64,000 nucleotides of DNA from NCBI GenBank assembly GCA_018389105.1, contig JACATO010000319.1, forward strand, positions 124,001-188,000. Reading direction: 5' to 3'. Under the pieces are notes generated by a model. The model searched no databases, was not told where the DNA came from, and saw only the letters and a program-made list of their open reading frames with translations. This DNA comes from Nautilus pompilius (Eukaryota; Mollusca; Cephalopoda; Nautilida; Nautilidae). The position numbers were made by a program, and so were the translations under genes. Positions 11,561-25,395 of this stretch are shown here, piece by piece (positions within the stretch are counted from its first letter, which is position 1; each line of letters starts with the position of its first letter).

Positions 11561-13479
11561 ACTACGAAGTGTTCTATTTTTACACGATAGATACAATTCT
11601 ATCATGTATTATTTGCACTTTACTCAGTTTTCCCTTTGTTTCCAATGCTGCATATACTGAGTTTTCTAGGTGCAGAAGAAAATCTGAATACCAAAAGTGC
11701 TAAGTTTTTTCTAAAGGAAGACAGTTATAAATTTTGAAACAAAACTTTGAGGGAAACTGGCAGACTGTAAGAGGTTATTCTAAACTGGCTTTAATTAAAC
11801 TGATATCAGAAAATAGTGGAATTTTGTTTATATAATTTTATATATTCCTGACAACCAAACTGATCATTCAAACTAGAATAGGCCCAATTTTATTATTTTT
11901 TTTTAAAATTCCAAAAAGTGTGGAAAATTACTTAATCTGTACAATTTGTGGTACAAGAGAGTAATGATCAAATATTTGCAAGTCTGTCAATTTGTTTATT
12001 TTAAAGGCTAAATAGATTTTAAATGAAAATCTCTTTCTACAAATTTAGTATGAAAAGAAATACTGGTGTTATCGGCATTAAAAAATCTCTTGGTAGCTTA
12101 ATTTACATAGAACATCTGTAATGTCTATGCAAAGATGAGTTCCTTAATCATAACAAAGAAACAACAATAAATGTAAGTTTGTTCCTTTTTTTAAAAAAGT
12201 TTTTTCTTAGGTACAGGTAATATTTCCCTCTATATAAAGAAAAAGCTTTTTTTTTTTTTTCAAGATGATGATAGAAATTCTAACAGATGCAGGATTTTCA
12301 GCAACATTTGCTGAATCAGATCAAGTTGTTAGGTTGAAACTAGCAGGTTAGTAGAGACATCTTCAGCATTAGCGTTTTCGCTACCAGTTTTCATTAAAAG
12401 ACCCTATGGCACAATCACCATTCTCTGACCATTATCATTATCAAAATATCAACTTAAAGAGCTGTCTCCTCACATTTTCTGTAGCAGAAAATTGCTCAGT
12501 TTGCATATATCAAGTTTCTCTTTCAAAGAAAAAACAAAACAAAACTGGTAGTTTATAGACTGCTGACCAATGTCACCTTCAGCGCTTGGCCTATTTCTTT
12601 CTTTTTTTAAAAAAGGCACTAAATCGGAGGAAGTTTTTTTTATTTGAGGTTTTCTGACTGATGTAAAAACATAAAAAGTGGTGTAATATGAAAGAACAGA
12701 TTTTATTTTAAATTACATTACCCACTGTTGGAAACAAGATATAATTTCATTGTACCAAATTAAAGTCAATTTGCCCAAAATAAATTGTAAAAAAGGCAAA
12801 TTAGTCAGTCAGAAAAAAAGGACAGGGTCTGTACCTTCAAGCCTGAATAATGCCGCTGTATATTATAAAATGGGCAATTTTTACAGTTTGTGTGTTTAAA
12901 AAAATCCCACTGCACTAAAATTCCATAGTTATATGCACAAAAAAATGTTAAATACAAAGACTCGACATAATAACTATACTATAAACCCTTGGAGGCTCAG
13001 AGAGACCATTACAGTTATGTGATTAGCAGAATATTGCAGGAGCCCAAACATCTTAGTCCGCTGATAGCCGTATTGGAAAGTGCAATTTTGTAGAAACTGG
13101 TATAAGCTACTGGAAAATCTCCAAAGTATTAGGTATTCTATTAACAAGGTGATTTATTCAGTTCAAGAAAAGTCATAAGACAATTATTCGCATGTGTATT
13201 CTGGATACCCAAAAGCCAAGAGAACAGAAACTCCATACTGTGAAGGCAAGTATAAAGTTAAACTTTAACAATTGGCTACAACATAGCAGAACCTATGCAG
13301 GCATCCAACATTATCTCTAAAGTTTGAAGAACAAAAGAAGAGTGATAAAGATACAAACTACTTCATACCCCGAGCTATGTCAGTCACAGATTGCAATGAA
13401 TAATGCAGATGCTATCATACTCCACTGCCTGTCATTTGTTCTAAAGAGTCAAATTTTCATTTGTCAGATAGTAGTTGTG
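11561..13479. other. REPS intron sequence, no gene seen
   Basis: A+T-rich, homopolymer-rich. No motif, exon or mobile-element end could be supported. Confidence 0.5.
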
Positions 13480-13850
13480 TCTGGGTATAGTGGTATCTAG
13501 CATACAAATTTTCAATGAACCATCTGCAAGCCATGACAATACACAGTGATCTGTCTGACATGATATAGGGCGCTATTAGAGCCACTGACGATGGTCACAG
13601 CTGGTGATCTGCAAAAGAATTACTTCTGTTTGTCTATGCCAATGGTTCATCTGTTCAAAATGGCAGTATTTTTATGTAAGATGGTGCCCCAGTTCACACT
13701 GCACATGCAGTGCAAAAATTTAGGGGATCATAACTCTGTCATGACCTAGCCAATCACTGGTCTGAACCCCCAATGAGCATATGCAGAATAGCTTCAACTG
13801 ATCCCTGTGAAAGTGTACCTGTAAACCTACATCCCGAGAATCCTTAATAT
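13480..13850 (+). mobile_element. Tc1/mariner fossil fragment
   Basis: Around 13660-13720 the plus strand reads IFM, a stop, then DGAPVHTAHAVQKFRG. This is the second catalytic region of a Tc1/mariner transposase (usually FMQDGAPxHT) with the Gln codon changed to TAA. The flanking frames are scrambled. The ends of the element are not visible, so the limits are approximate. It is in the opposite orientation to REPS. Confidence 0.6.
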
Positions 13851-15039
13851 ATATATATTCTGTGCCAGGAATAAACTAGAAACCCGCTGACCAGGACAGC
13901 AATTTCATCAAATTTGTCAGCACCTTGCACAACTAAAAAGACTCCACAACTTGTATTAACCGCTCTCTCCAGAATAAACAGCATTCTTTAAGACTTGGGT
14001 GTCTATTTAGTTAATGCTAAACCTCTGTATATAACAGACTAAATATTGTATTTCCACCCACCCATATGGTTTCAGCTGCTGATTATTTCAAAGAATCAGG
14101 AACACTTTATGTTGATAGCTGTCTCACTTTTATTTTCATTTAATTAATTATAATTTTTGACATTATTTATTAATTAAATGGCAACAGCTGAGTCAGTGTA
14201 CAACTATATATCCTGTTTTGACTTTGTAATTCTATTTGAACTTAGTTCTTCTAGTGCCTTTCCCCCCACTTCTGCAGATATCAATTGAAGAAACAGTAGA
14301 AGTCAGTGGATACAAACTGTATTTTTCAAAATGTAAATATTAAATTCAGAAGCTTAGCTAGTAAATTGAAATTGACTTTCAATAATTAAAATATATGAAA
14401 TTAAAGTATCTATACAATAAAACAATTTTTTTTTTTTTTACAAAAATTGTATTATTTCTCAAAATTTTTGTTTATTTTTTTTTACAATTAGCAGGATATA
14501 TATAATTAAGTTTTCTTAATGCCTAGTTATATAGATTTCTTTTACCTACCTGTATAATGCAAATGATTCATATAATTACATTTCTTCAGCAGTAAATGTG
14601 CTGAACATCATTTATTTATTTTAAAGTAATGGAAATGTAAGACCCAAAATTGCAAATTAATGATAGGAATCCCTAGATTGTATGAATCTAGATAGCATAG
14701 AGTATGATATATATACTGGTAGCCACAACTGTGGAATCATCTGATAGTAAGTCTTGTGAGGCCATGGAGTCAACAAACTCATGTGTATATTTTCTAACAC
14801 AGTAAAACACAAGTGCCGGCACTAATACATTTGGCATGCAGTAGGTCCAGTTATCATCGGAATAAGAGTATTTTTTAAGTATGTCCCACAAAACACAAAT
14901 ATCTGAAATGTAAAATGCTATATATTATAATTATTATAATGCAAAATTTGAAGGAAATGTCATTAAAGTTTTATTAGAAAGACAGTTCTGTATTTTGAAC
15001 ATAAGAGAGTAACTGCTACTCAGGATAAATTTATTAGGA
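13851..15039. other. Very A+T-rich intron sequence
   Basis: Contains a short AT microsatellite near 13850 and long A/T runs around 14430-14490. No coding signal found. Confidence 0.5.
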
Positions 15040-15720
15040 TCACATCTATTTCCAAGACAGGCACTTTATTCTTTGCAAAAACCCAGCTTCTGCAACCAGG
15101 TCTGTATGTATCAAACAATGCCACAAGCATAAACGTAAGGCATGAGCAAAGGAAAACATTTAGTGGACTCCACAACAATGGTGGCCTTGTGGACTGGTGA
15201 ATCAAAGTTTGAGCTTTTGGTAGTAAGCGTATGTCTATGGCCGTCCCTGATCACATGAAAATTTTACTGATGGTTGTTGTGTCAACAGTGAGACATGGAT
15301 TTGGTTAGGTTATGTGATGGTGTGGAACTGTTTTTGTTCAGATCAAAGATATGAGGAGGAAAGGATACCATCATCAAAATTCTTCATGTTAATGCAATGC
15401 TCCCTGGTAACCAACTGCTTGGATAGATTTATTTTCCAACAAAACAATGACCCTAAACACATGCTTCAAGCTCTGCAAGGAATATGTGGAGCATCAGAAT
15501 ACTTCCAGACTTTGTGATATCATGACCTGGGCAACAAAGTCAATCCCCAGGCTTGTCCCCAACTGAACTGTGGTGGAATTAACTAGATAGGAAGGTTAAA
15601 CCTAGGTGCTCAATGAACATTACACAGCCATGGCAGTATTTGCAAGAATGGAAAAGTAAATGAACCGATCATTCACAAAACTGTTGAGTCCTATATCTGG
15701 AGTATGCAAAGTGATTATTA
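15040..15720 (+). mobile_element. Decayed Tc1 transposon
   Basis: Plus-strand Tc1 transposase fossil. LWTGESKFELL near 15190-15225 is the first catalytic region (family WTDESKFEL), with the aspartate replaced by glycine. VMVWNCFCS near 15315-15345 is the usual VMVWGC segment. FIFQQNNDPKHM near 15430-15465 is the second catalytic region, with Asn in place of the catalytic Asp. A SPDLNPIE-like remnant (CCCCAACTGAACTG) lies near 15560. The termini are lost. With two of three catalytic residues gone it is inactive and old. Confidence 0.8.
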
Positions 15721-17910
15721 AAACAAGGGGAAGGGGACAGAGTATTTTAATGAATGTGGGGTTTGATCATTAACAGCAACCAGAATGTTACTTCATTTTA
15801 TATTGAGGCATCTCCATTTATGATTCTTCAGGGTATTGTTAGATATCAATACAACCTCACTATGCATTTACATGCCAGCCTCTCTTTCATAATTTGTTTC
15901 TGCTGTTATTATTATTGCTATAAAAGCTCTGCAAATAGCTTGTTGTGTTTGCTTCTGAAGTCTGAAACCCTGGAAATCACCTGGTTTGGTAATTGCTTCT
16001 TTCAATATTTACTGAGGAGGATCTAGGGACCTACTATATTTTTCACAGCTAAGCTTCAGCACCTATTCTTAGGAGGAAAGCCAACAAAGTCACACCACTG
16101 CTACCGCACAATAAAATGGGCCAAGACGCTAGCAAAGCACCTGACAAGAAAAGCAATTATCATACCTGTAATATTATGATGAAAAAAATTGTTGTAATGC
16201 TGTATTGAAAACATTATCCTCCTTGCTTGCTTTGCAGTAAGAATGTAAGCTTGTTGTTTTGTTTAACTAAACCGGCATTATAATAACAAAGAAAACTGTT
16301 ATCATATTTGACAGCTAGCTAATGTACAACTATAAATATTCAAAACATGTTTGTTAATCTATATATGACAAACATCAACTTTCCAAAGGTTTTTCAAAGC
16401 AAGACTTCTCTGTTAGTCACTAAGCTTGTCAATTAGTATACTAAGGTATATAAATTATAGCTATTTCAAAAAAAAGAAGAGAGTCTCTTATGAACATACA
16501 TCACCTTCCTTTTGCCCTTGTTTTGTATCAGTTCACCGCTTGCATATGTAAAACAATATTTAAATGTATTAAAATACTTGCAGATTTGATCGTCAGAATT
16601 TTGTAGATGCATAGCCTACTTGCATAATACAGGTTCAAGTTCTACTTAGAACTGATCCTAATTGGAGACAAGTCAATGCAATGGTTTGTTTCAATGACTA
16701 TAACTAGGATACCACTTTGTAACTGCATCTTAAAACAGTATGCTTGCAGAATAGAGACAGCAATATATCAGGGAATAATGGTGTGAGAGTCTGCAACCTG
16801 ATCTAAAATGGTCAGTTGATTGGAGATTATATATATCCTTGCACAAAAACTGTAAATATTTTTGAAGCATTTGACCATCTTGGAACATACTCCAAATAAA
16901 GATAAAACTACTAAAAAGAAACAGCTGACTAATGATTTGGTAGCTAATTTTGTAGTACAACTTTCACATTTTTGTGAATAGAACTTCTAATGAGAAATGA
17001 ACTTTCTAAAGCAAAAAAAACCAAACAAACAGTATTGATAAAATCCAATAATAAAAACGAACTTAATTTTGTCATCTACCTTGAATATTTACATCCAAAA
17101 GATAAGTACATTTTTCTTTACTAAAACCATACATACAAAAACAAATAATATGTGGTATGCATTATTCATGTAAATCAAGAAACCTAAAATGACATTTTTA
17201 AAGTAGATGAAAATGGAATCAACTAAGAGAAACATTAGAATTTCTTCCAAATTTTCTACATAAGATATCACATTAAACAATACACTATTCCCCCCCTCAT
17301 CTTATGGATTAAATACATTTTACTGAAGACTAATATTCTCATTTATATATATACACCATTGTAATCATTGTCCAGTTGAACAAATTATACAATTAGAAGG
17401 AAAAATCTTTTAAAATTTAAATTTTCCTCGTTTGTTTGTTTTAATTACCATATTTTTGAGTCTATAAAGAAAAACTTCAAAAGTGTTTTATCTTTAACTT
17501 TTTCTTTGGAATTCACTAATTTAAAGGGCCATATAATAACTTTAATCTATGGACATAGTCAAAATACCGATAACATCAATTTCTCTCTTTATACACATCT
17601 GTGTAACAAGTTTGTTTCTTTATTGTCTGTGACTGCATAATTGTGAAATGTAAAGTAACTAAAAGAGTTTCAGATGGGGGGAAAATGCTAGAAGTTGAAA
17701 CATTTGCAGACCATTTTTTTTTTTTTTTTTTTGCCAGCATAAAGTTGGTACTCCATCCAGAATTACCTTCTTTATTTCATTCAGTTGTTCAGATAAAAAC
17801 TCACTTAGATTCCTCCAATGATCTTTAAACCGTGTCAGGACACAAATCCTGATATCAGTTACTGCACTTAGCTCTCGACTCATTTATACTAAAAAATTGT
17901 TATGTAAATG
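15721..17910. other. REPS intron sequence, no gene seen
   Basis: A+T-rich; a run of about 19 T lies at 17714-17732. The open frames here (for example 15754-16026) have no recognisable motif or flanking splice sites in REPS phase. Confidence 0.5.
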
Positions 17911-18432
17911 CAGACCCGCCAGCTCTTAACGATTTAGGTGTATATTCAAGATTTTTTCTCTCCATCTTTACGCCTGTACAAATTGTGTTATTTTATGCAG
18001 CAAAATTCCAAAAATTTGTTCACCGACCTGAAATTTTCTGGAAATGCACTCCTCTCTGCTTGGTATCATCTCAATCTTACAAGCGCTTACAGTAACCGAT
18101 TAAAAAAGCAAGTAATCTAACATAAACATGCCCTTTTCTGTAGAATCCTGTGTATTTCGGTGTATATTCCGATGTTTTTACGCACCCAGTTGTCAGTGTC
18201 TGATCATTGGAGAAAAATGGCTAAAAAATGTGCTTCTGCTTCATCCCAAATGGCTCCAATAAAGAAAGAAAAAAAAAGGGTTTATAGTGAGCAGAGCTCT
18301 TAATCAGTAACTTAATTAATTAAACATCATTGGTAGAAAAATCCTTCGCATTTTTTCCCTTGTCCCAACAAGGATTAGTGTTTTTTTTGTGTGTGGATTA
18401 CTGTTTTTCAAAATTTAATGTTGGCAGGTCTG
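17911..18432 (+). mobile_element. Possible hAT-type deletion derivative
   Basis: The segment starts CAGACCCGCCAGC and ends with GCTGGCAGG-like sequence (GTTGGCAGGTCTG), imperfect inverted repeats with the consensus CAGACCYGCCA. Inside, near 18219-18295, the plus strand has a short ATG-initiated frame reading MAKKCASASSQMAPIKK. Such Ser/Lys-rich starts are typical of BED-zinc-finger hAT transposases. Nothing further of the protein remains. The flanking duplications (GTAAATG against GTTAATG) are imperfect. The assignment is tentative. Confidence 0.45.
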
Positions 18433-20039
18433 TTAATGTTAAAGTAATTCTATTTTTTTTTTATTAAAAAAGACAAAGTTTTAAATTTTTTTCTAATCTT
18501 CATACAGTTGAACTTTATTCTTATGACAGACGATTTATTTATTTACAGCAGTTGTAAACAACGATTAATCTTCTTGCTTGCCATAGTTACAGATGTGTTT
18601 TATCTATTGTTTGAGAATTTTAAAAAGAAGGTGCAATGTAAGTGCATCGGTATTCTTGTGAAGTGTTTTTTATTAATTAAATTTTATTTCCATATTCATT
18701 AGTTCCTTAAAGATCTACTCAACAACCTTGAGTTTTTACATTCTCAGTGAAAAATAATAAATTAATGGTTGTACAAAACAAATTTTCACTAAAGCAGCAT
18801 ATGTAATTACAGAATTTCAGTAAATAACCCTATAAAGAATCTCTACTTTTCATTCAATTTCAGACAATGCTACTTCATAAGGTCCATCAAATAAATTAAA
18901 ACAAATCCTTGTTCTTTTGTTAACGTGCCCTTTCATATTTAATAAAATCTTTTGTATTTTAATTGCTTTTATTTCAAAGATTTTTCACAAATATTGACCT
19001 ATGGCCTCCACCATGTCAATGAACATCTCCTAGGTAGCAGATCCTGTTTGTTTTTGTTGTTTCCTTTAAATATACTCACTTCTCTTCATGGGTTCAGTTT
19101 TTGTCATCTCTCTGACTACTATCTTTGCTTCTCACCTTCTAAGAGATACATTTCCCAACTACTATTTAAAACACTTTAGACTTGTCTAGTGTAATCGCAT
19201 ACTCAACAAAAGCATAATAAGAGCACAACAAACGAAACAAAAGATTGCGATTTTGCTTATGATATAACTATTATTATGCAAACTGAGGACGTATTGAGAA
19301 TTTATAATTCAAAGCATTGTTTTGCAAACATTTTCAGGCAGTAATCCGTGATTAGAAGAGTCTTCATTATTATTATAGCAATTAATCAAAAGGATTTAGG
19401 AGAGTACACCCATGTGCTTGCTTACCAGTTCCACAATATCACTCAAACAGACATAAAGGCAGCAAGTTGAAATGTAAAACTTTCAAGATTTATTAACTAT
19501 CTATTACAACAGAACAATTTTTAAAATTCACTAACAAAAGCATATTCCTGCCACTAACAAATGCTTAAGTACAAACAGTTCAGTCGAATGGTTTTAATGT
19601 GCATTTAATTTTTTAAATCATTTTTGGAGTGAGGCACATTTTTAATGCCAAGATGGATTTCATGATTTAAATTTAGAAGAAAAAAAAAAAAACAAATACA
19701 ACTTGCTAATAACAGAAACACAGATCTAATATTAAAAAAAAAAACTATATAAGGGAAGTTGTTATGAATAAAACCCACGTTGCTCCATGTAGGCATTTCT
19801 CCTAGCTCCAGAATCTTAGTCCTACTACACATGTACGCACATTTCGATACTTCACCTCCCAAACAGCTCAACAGAAAGTTTCGGGGTACAATTTTCAAAT
19901 ACAAACACCTAAAAAAAAAAATTCCATTTGTATATACATGAAATTCTGTTTAGTTTAGTAGTTACAACCAGGTAAGAACCCTTTAATACGATATTTAAAT
20001 TATCCCCTACCTACACACATATATGTACAATCCAGTAAT
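18433..20039. other. REPS intron sequence, no gene seen
   Basis: A+T-rich DNA with several short open frames and no domain motif. The minus-strand open frame 19605-19904 is low-complexity and hydrophobic, which is expected by chance in T-rich sequence. Confidence 0.5.
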
Positions 20040-20990
20040 TTATGCTTATTTCACACATTAACAAATCTGTCACTAAAAAAAAAAAAGTGTCCCTACCCAT
20101 ACTCACCCTAAATCACTATTTTGAAAAACCTTTATCAGGTTGGTTTCCTTTTAAACATCTGAAACTGAAACTTGGTAGATCTAATATTTTTTTTTTAATC
20201 CATTCAGTGCACTCCAAATGCTTTAAACCTGGAAACATTCTAGTAAATCTATGCGGAACTCTCTCTAACAAATCAATACCCTCTCTCAAATAAGGATTAA
20301 AAACCTGCACAGTATATATTCAAGATGCACCAAGGATCTATACATCGGAACTAAAAATTCCTTACCTTTGTTTGATACTGTGACCAATTAATCCTAACAT
20401 ACTGTTTAGTTTGTTTGTAGCTGAACTGCATTATTCTCACATTTGGGATTTTGGCTAACAATTTATGCCTAGATCCTTTTCTGAAACTACATATTTCAGT
20501 TCAGCATCATCCACATAATAATCTCTATTGTCTGTTCAGATAATTTTACACCGTTGTAGTACTGGATTAGATTTCCACTTACCTATTTCACAATAACATG
20601 AAAATTAGCCCAATTATTTTCAGTATTAAGAGCACCACATATGTTACAATCATCTCAAACTCTAATGTTAATGTCTATTGTTCAACTAATATCATTCAGC
20701 CAAATCAAAAACAATACTGAACCCTGTGGCAATGCCACTGGAGACTTGTTAATCAGATGATACCCCATTTAATAGTACCTGTTTTCTATCTATAGTATCA
20801 TATAATCCCGTGAAACTTAATCAGAATCTTTACTTAAGTATAAGCTTGATTTTTACTATCAACTAACTTAGTTAAGTCTCTAAAAAATTCTAGATTTGTT
20901 AGGCAAGATGATTAAAGTTGAAATCCATGCTGAAAACCTCTCAAATTATTTTTTTTTTGATTAGATGGTTTTGTAAATGGTCTTTAATAA
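20040..20990 (-). mobile_element. CR1/Jockey-like LINE fragment (reverse transcriptase)
   Basis: Minus-strand remnant of a non-LTR retrotransposon ORF2. From upstream (high coordinates) I read FSMDFNFNHLA then NFLETLTKLVDS near 20860-20930, equivalent to the QHGFRxGRSCxTNLLxF...D block. ALPQGSV and LFLIWLNDI lie near 20690-20745, equivalent to the [20 protein letters not shown] motif. FNPYLREGIDLLERVP and FTRMFPGLKHLE lie near 20200-20310, the region after the reverse transcriptase palm. Stops and small deletions interrupt it. Neither the endonuclease domain nor a 3' tail is seen, so this is a 5'-truncated, old insertion in the same orientation as REPS. Confidence 0.75.
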
Positions 20991-23900
20991 AGAATAACTA
21001 CTGAAGATGTACTTATACCAGAAAACCAGAGCCATTTTATTCTTACAAAATACTTCATAGTAAGTAATCAAATTTTTCTTTATTATGCAAAAGAAAAAAA
21101 AAACTAAGCTCAGGATTAAAGAATAAAAGAATAAAAATAAAAATTAAATATAGCACAAATTACAAATTATATTAAAACTTTTAGTTTTCATCTGTTCACT
21201 AAATAAAGATACAGCACGGCATAAGACATTAATTGTTTCTGTAAGTTCTTTTGTATTTAGTGAAAACTCTCCTATTCCATTGTTTTTGGTTCCAGCTTCC
21301 ATGTTCTTCACTTCAAACTACACACTTTTTCAAGTATCCATTTGGTTTCTTTATGTTGTTATTAGTTTAAATTTTATTAATCTTTATGTCTCTAAACAAC
21401 GTTGAGTTGCTGATGTGTAGGAGAAAACATGCATGTAATGCAAGAAGTCAATAGAACTTCTAGTTATAATAAATTGATCACTCTCACAATTTTAGATTTA
21501 GAAATCCCTTTCCAATTTTTAATCCTGTTCGAAAAAAAATTATAACAAAAAAAGAAGGAATATGTTGAGAATGAAATAGTATAGTATATAGCACAAGCTA
21601 GACATGAAAAGGGATCAATCCAGCTTTACCGCTAGCCTACTGTGCAGTTTTCTCTTGCACAGTAGACATATTTAAACACATATGGCTACCAAAGTCAAAC
21701 ACTACTTTACATTAACCACAAACAGGGTTCAGAACATACCTACTTCATGGAACAACCTCAGTATTCTCAGTATAATTAAAGAATAAAGTCCACAGCCCAA
21801 TTTTATTTCTGCATTACTATAACTATTTCAAACCAATAGTTACTTTAATAATTACATTATTTCAAAAGAAAGCTGCCATATCCAATCACAAGCGAGTCAT
21901 TATTTGAACCAAACAATGAAAGCTCATCAGAACCTTGTTAGACAGGGCTCGTGGGGTGGTGCCAGAAAAATCTGGGCCGGCATTTTGGAAATGCTTTCTT
22001 TTGAAAGAATAAAATAAATTGTGCTCATCTCATGAAAATGAGTTTACCCAATGCCAGTAATAAATTTTTTAAAAAATAATAAAAATCCTCGCATCTCAAC
22101 TTCACTAATTACCAAGTTGTCTCAACATATGTAGGAGACTGCCATTCCTTCATTCGTTATTGCAAGAAAGAGAAGACATGTTGAGTGACAAACTGCACTA
22201 CCAGGAAGCACCGTAAACACAGGTAGTGGTGTTTTATATGATGGAGAAAATGACAACAGACTGAGTAGCCACGTTAATTATAACTATTTCATTTCACTTC
22301 AGCTTTAGAAGTTCCAGGTTGGTTTGTTGTAATTTATGAGGCTGGCTAATCCAAAAGTTTAAACACTGATCATTGAGATAATATAAATCACTGCAAACAC
22401 AACAGGACAATTTTAATTGAAGGCCCCCCCTTCTTCAAAGTTGGTTGTATGAGTCTAGTCTACATAAAAAAAAAAACAAATATTTAAAAAAAATTCTCTT
22501 TTAAAAGGTCTTGGTAAAGACAGACATGATAAAAGCTTTAGTCATTATTATCAACCAGTATGTACAATAGTTACTCTTAAAGATGATGATAATAATAATA
22601 CATATAAATAAAATTCTACAAGATATTATTAGTCAGTAATTGGATGTACCAAGTAAAAATGAAAGCTGTGAAGCTTAAAAAAATCTAGACTGAAGACAGC
22701 AGCTAATAAAATTCCACTGTTCAAAACATCAGCCAGCCTTATATTAGTCTGACATTGACAATCACTGTCCTTTAAGTAAAAAGGGGAAGTGTTTTTGTGC
22801 ATGTATGAGTGCACATGATGTTCTTCTTCATTTACAGTGCTAAACAAGCATCTCACATCAAACCAAGAATACACAAAGACTGCTATATAACAAATAACCA
22901 TCTAAAACAAAGACTCTGTTCCTTGACTAGACTAAGAAAGTTTTATGGAAACTTGGTAGTAGTTGACTCAGAATGCAGTTGTCATGATTTTCTTTCACAC
23001 AATTTCCCTGTGTAAACAAATCTAGAATGGGGCTACTTGGAATTTCTTGCTGCCTAATGTAATATACACCCTCCAGGTCTACAGATTTATGAGTGCCTCC
23101 CTTTAACTTAACATAGCTGCTGTCTGAAATTACAGCTGGCAGAACTAACTAACATTGTATCACACCCAGGTTTAAATTGCATTAGAAGTCAATAATCTGC
23201 TCTTTGTCAACAACAATGACAGCAAACTTAAAAAAGAAAAAAGATCATTTCAATGGGAATACAACCAAATAGTGTAGATCTATAACAGAATTAAGAGACT
23301 CAGTTGGCTTATAAAGTGGGAGAGACAAAATTTCATTTAAGAAAAATACTAATGAAGCTTTTCACAACTCAATAATATACTTAAAGGTATATATGCCTCA
23401 AAAACACTGAATATTTGATCAATATTGTGCGTGCAAAAAATGTTGCATTTTGATATGAAATGTATAACACCCCAACCATTTCAGATTGCTCACTTAAAGG
23501 CCGTGAGGTTACTACTTCATAAAAACAAAACATTACATTTTTAATTGTAATATGTCTGCTACACTTTCCACAAAAGATTCTGACACAAAGAAAATGAAGG
23601 TATTGGAGCTGGAATGCTAAAATTTGTGATTGAAGCATGCAGCAAAGCAAGCAAGAACAACATATTTTCATATTGTGGAATAAAAAATATGTCCACACTG
23701 CTCATCTGATACAGCTGACCTATGAAAGGCTTCATCCAAGTCTGCACAGTAGTTGCAATAAAATGTCAAAACAAGTGGTAACCCCGACACTTTGAGAGAT
23801 CTTTCCTCGTGATGTTTCATTTATGACCACAGGTTTTAAAATTTCTTCAGTTGGACCAGGGTTTCATGGCTCATCAGGTAAAATCTTTGAGTCCAGTCTG

Positions 23901-25395
23901 GATAATGCTCTGTATTGTACATGAATTTTAGCACAGTTGAACTCAGCCCCAAACATATATCCAATGTCTGCCATGATTCATTCATTATAGAGTAGCATAC
24001 TGCCAAGCTTTGCTCTAAATCTCAAGGCCATACATTATTCACATCTAAGCAGAAATAGCAAAGATATGAATGACAAATTAAAAAAAAAAGAAAAAAAGAA
24101 TAGGAGAAGAATTTTCACTTCAGAAGCTTCAAATTAATCTCATCCCAAGCATTTTAAATTCCAACATCAATTTTCATAACATTGGATTCTCTGTCGTCTT
24201 TCCACATCAGCCAAACCACCCGTTGTCACCTTTCACTCTTTTCAATGTTAAAAATATATCACAGCATCTTCCAAACAAATGTCCTTTTCAGTCAGTGTTT
24301 ATGACCATTCTTTTCTTTTTTCACATTGTTTAATCACTTGCTAATCCAATGGCCACCTAAAGCACAATGAAGTCACCCAATTTTCAATAGTCTCCTGTTT
24401 TGCTCAGTAAGGAGAATTTTGAAATTGACTTGGATCTTCACATTTTTTTTTGAATTTCCTCCCAATAATAAGGTTTGTTAAGAAACATTTTTGCAGACAA
24501 GTGTAGCAGCAAACCACCATTAGAAATTATAAGAGTTAAACCCTTCCCTTGGTCTGTGGTTGTACTTCAGCACAAACAGAATGATTAGAGATACCAACAT
24601 AACTGGATTAGTGATGTATCGATGGAAATTTTCTGTGGAGCCGATTATGAACATTTGTAGTCAGTCAAAACTGAAAATTACTGCTGACATAAAAGTATAA
24701 CTTAATTTTTTTTCAAAAGACACAAAATAGAATTGAAAAAAATTTTTAATGCTGAATTGGGAATTTAAAGTACCACTTGACTACGACTAGATGTTCATTT
24801 ATCAGCACCGAAGGAAGCGTGGTATATAGATTTTTTAATATGCCAAAAAAAAAAAAAAAAAAAAAACAAATTGTAGAAAATGGTTTGAATAAACGAAGGA
24901 ATACTTTGGAAATCATGTCATTCTGTGTTTCCCTTGACCTTTCACATCCCTGAAATAGCTGAGTACTATCGCATTTGGGCCTCTGTATCAATGTTGAAAA
25001 AAATCAAAGTAGTGTGTAGACAACCTATTTACCTCACAACTTCAGGTGGAACAGTTTACAGCAGCAATATGGAGAGTCAAAGAAAAAATCAAATCAGTGA
25101 TTATAGAGAAAAACAAGAGATTACAGAAGCAAGAACTATATTAAAATATTTTTTTTTACAATGAGAGAAAACTGGAAAGGTAAAAAAGTGCATAAAGTGG
25201 CTCCAAGAACAAAGAACGAGACAGTCCCTCAACTATACATGCTTCATAAAAAAAACAAAAAGGCACAATGATTTTTCTCTTTATTTACCCATTGAAACCA
25301 AACTAATACTCATATTTGCCCTACTTACAATATATTAACCTAAAATTATTATTGGCCTAAAATTTTGCTAAATGGAGTTTGCTCGTTAAAATATA
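20991..25395. other. REPS intron sequence with a small hairpin
   Basis: No gene identified in about 4.4 kb. A perfect 10-bp stem with a 9-base loop lies at 21637-21665 (CTACTGTGCA and TGCACAGTAG). A run of more than 20 A is at 24846-24867. Open frames such as 23381-23698 and 24925-25164 show no recognised motif. Confidence 0.5.

Noticed and set aside
17659-17883. Overlapping open frames on both strands around a poly-T run
   Set aside because: They are produced by the homopolymer and low-complexity flanks; no motif.
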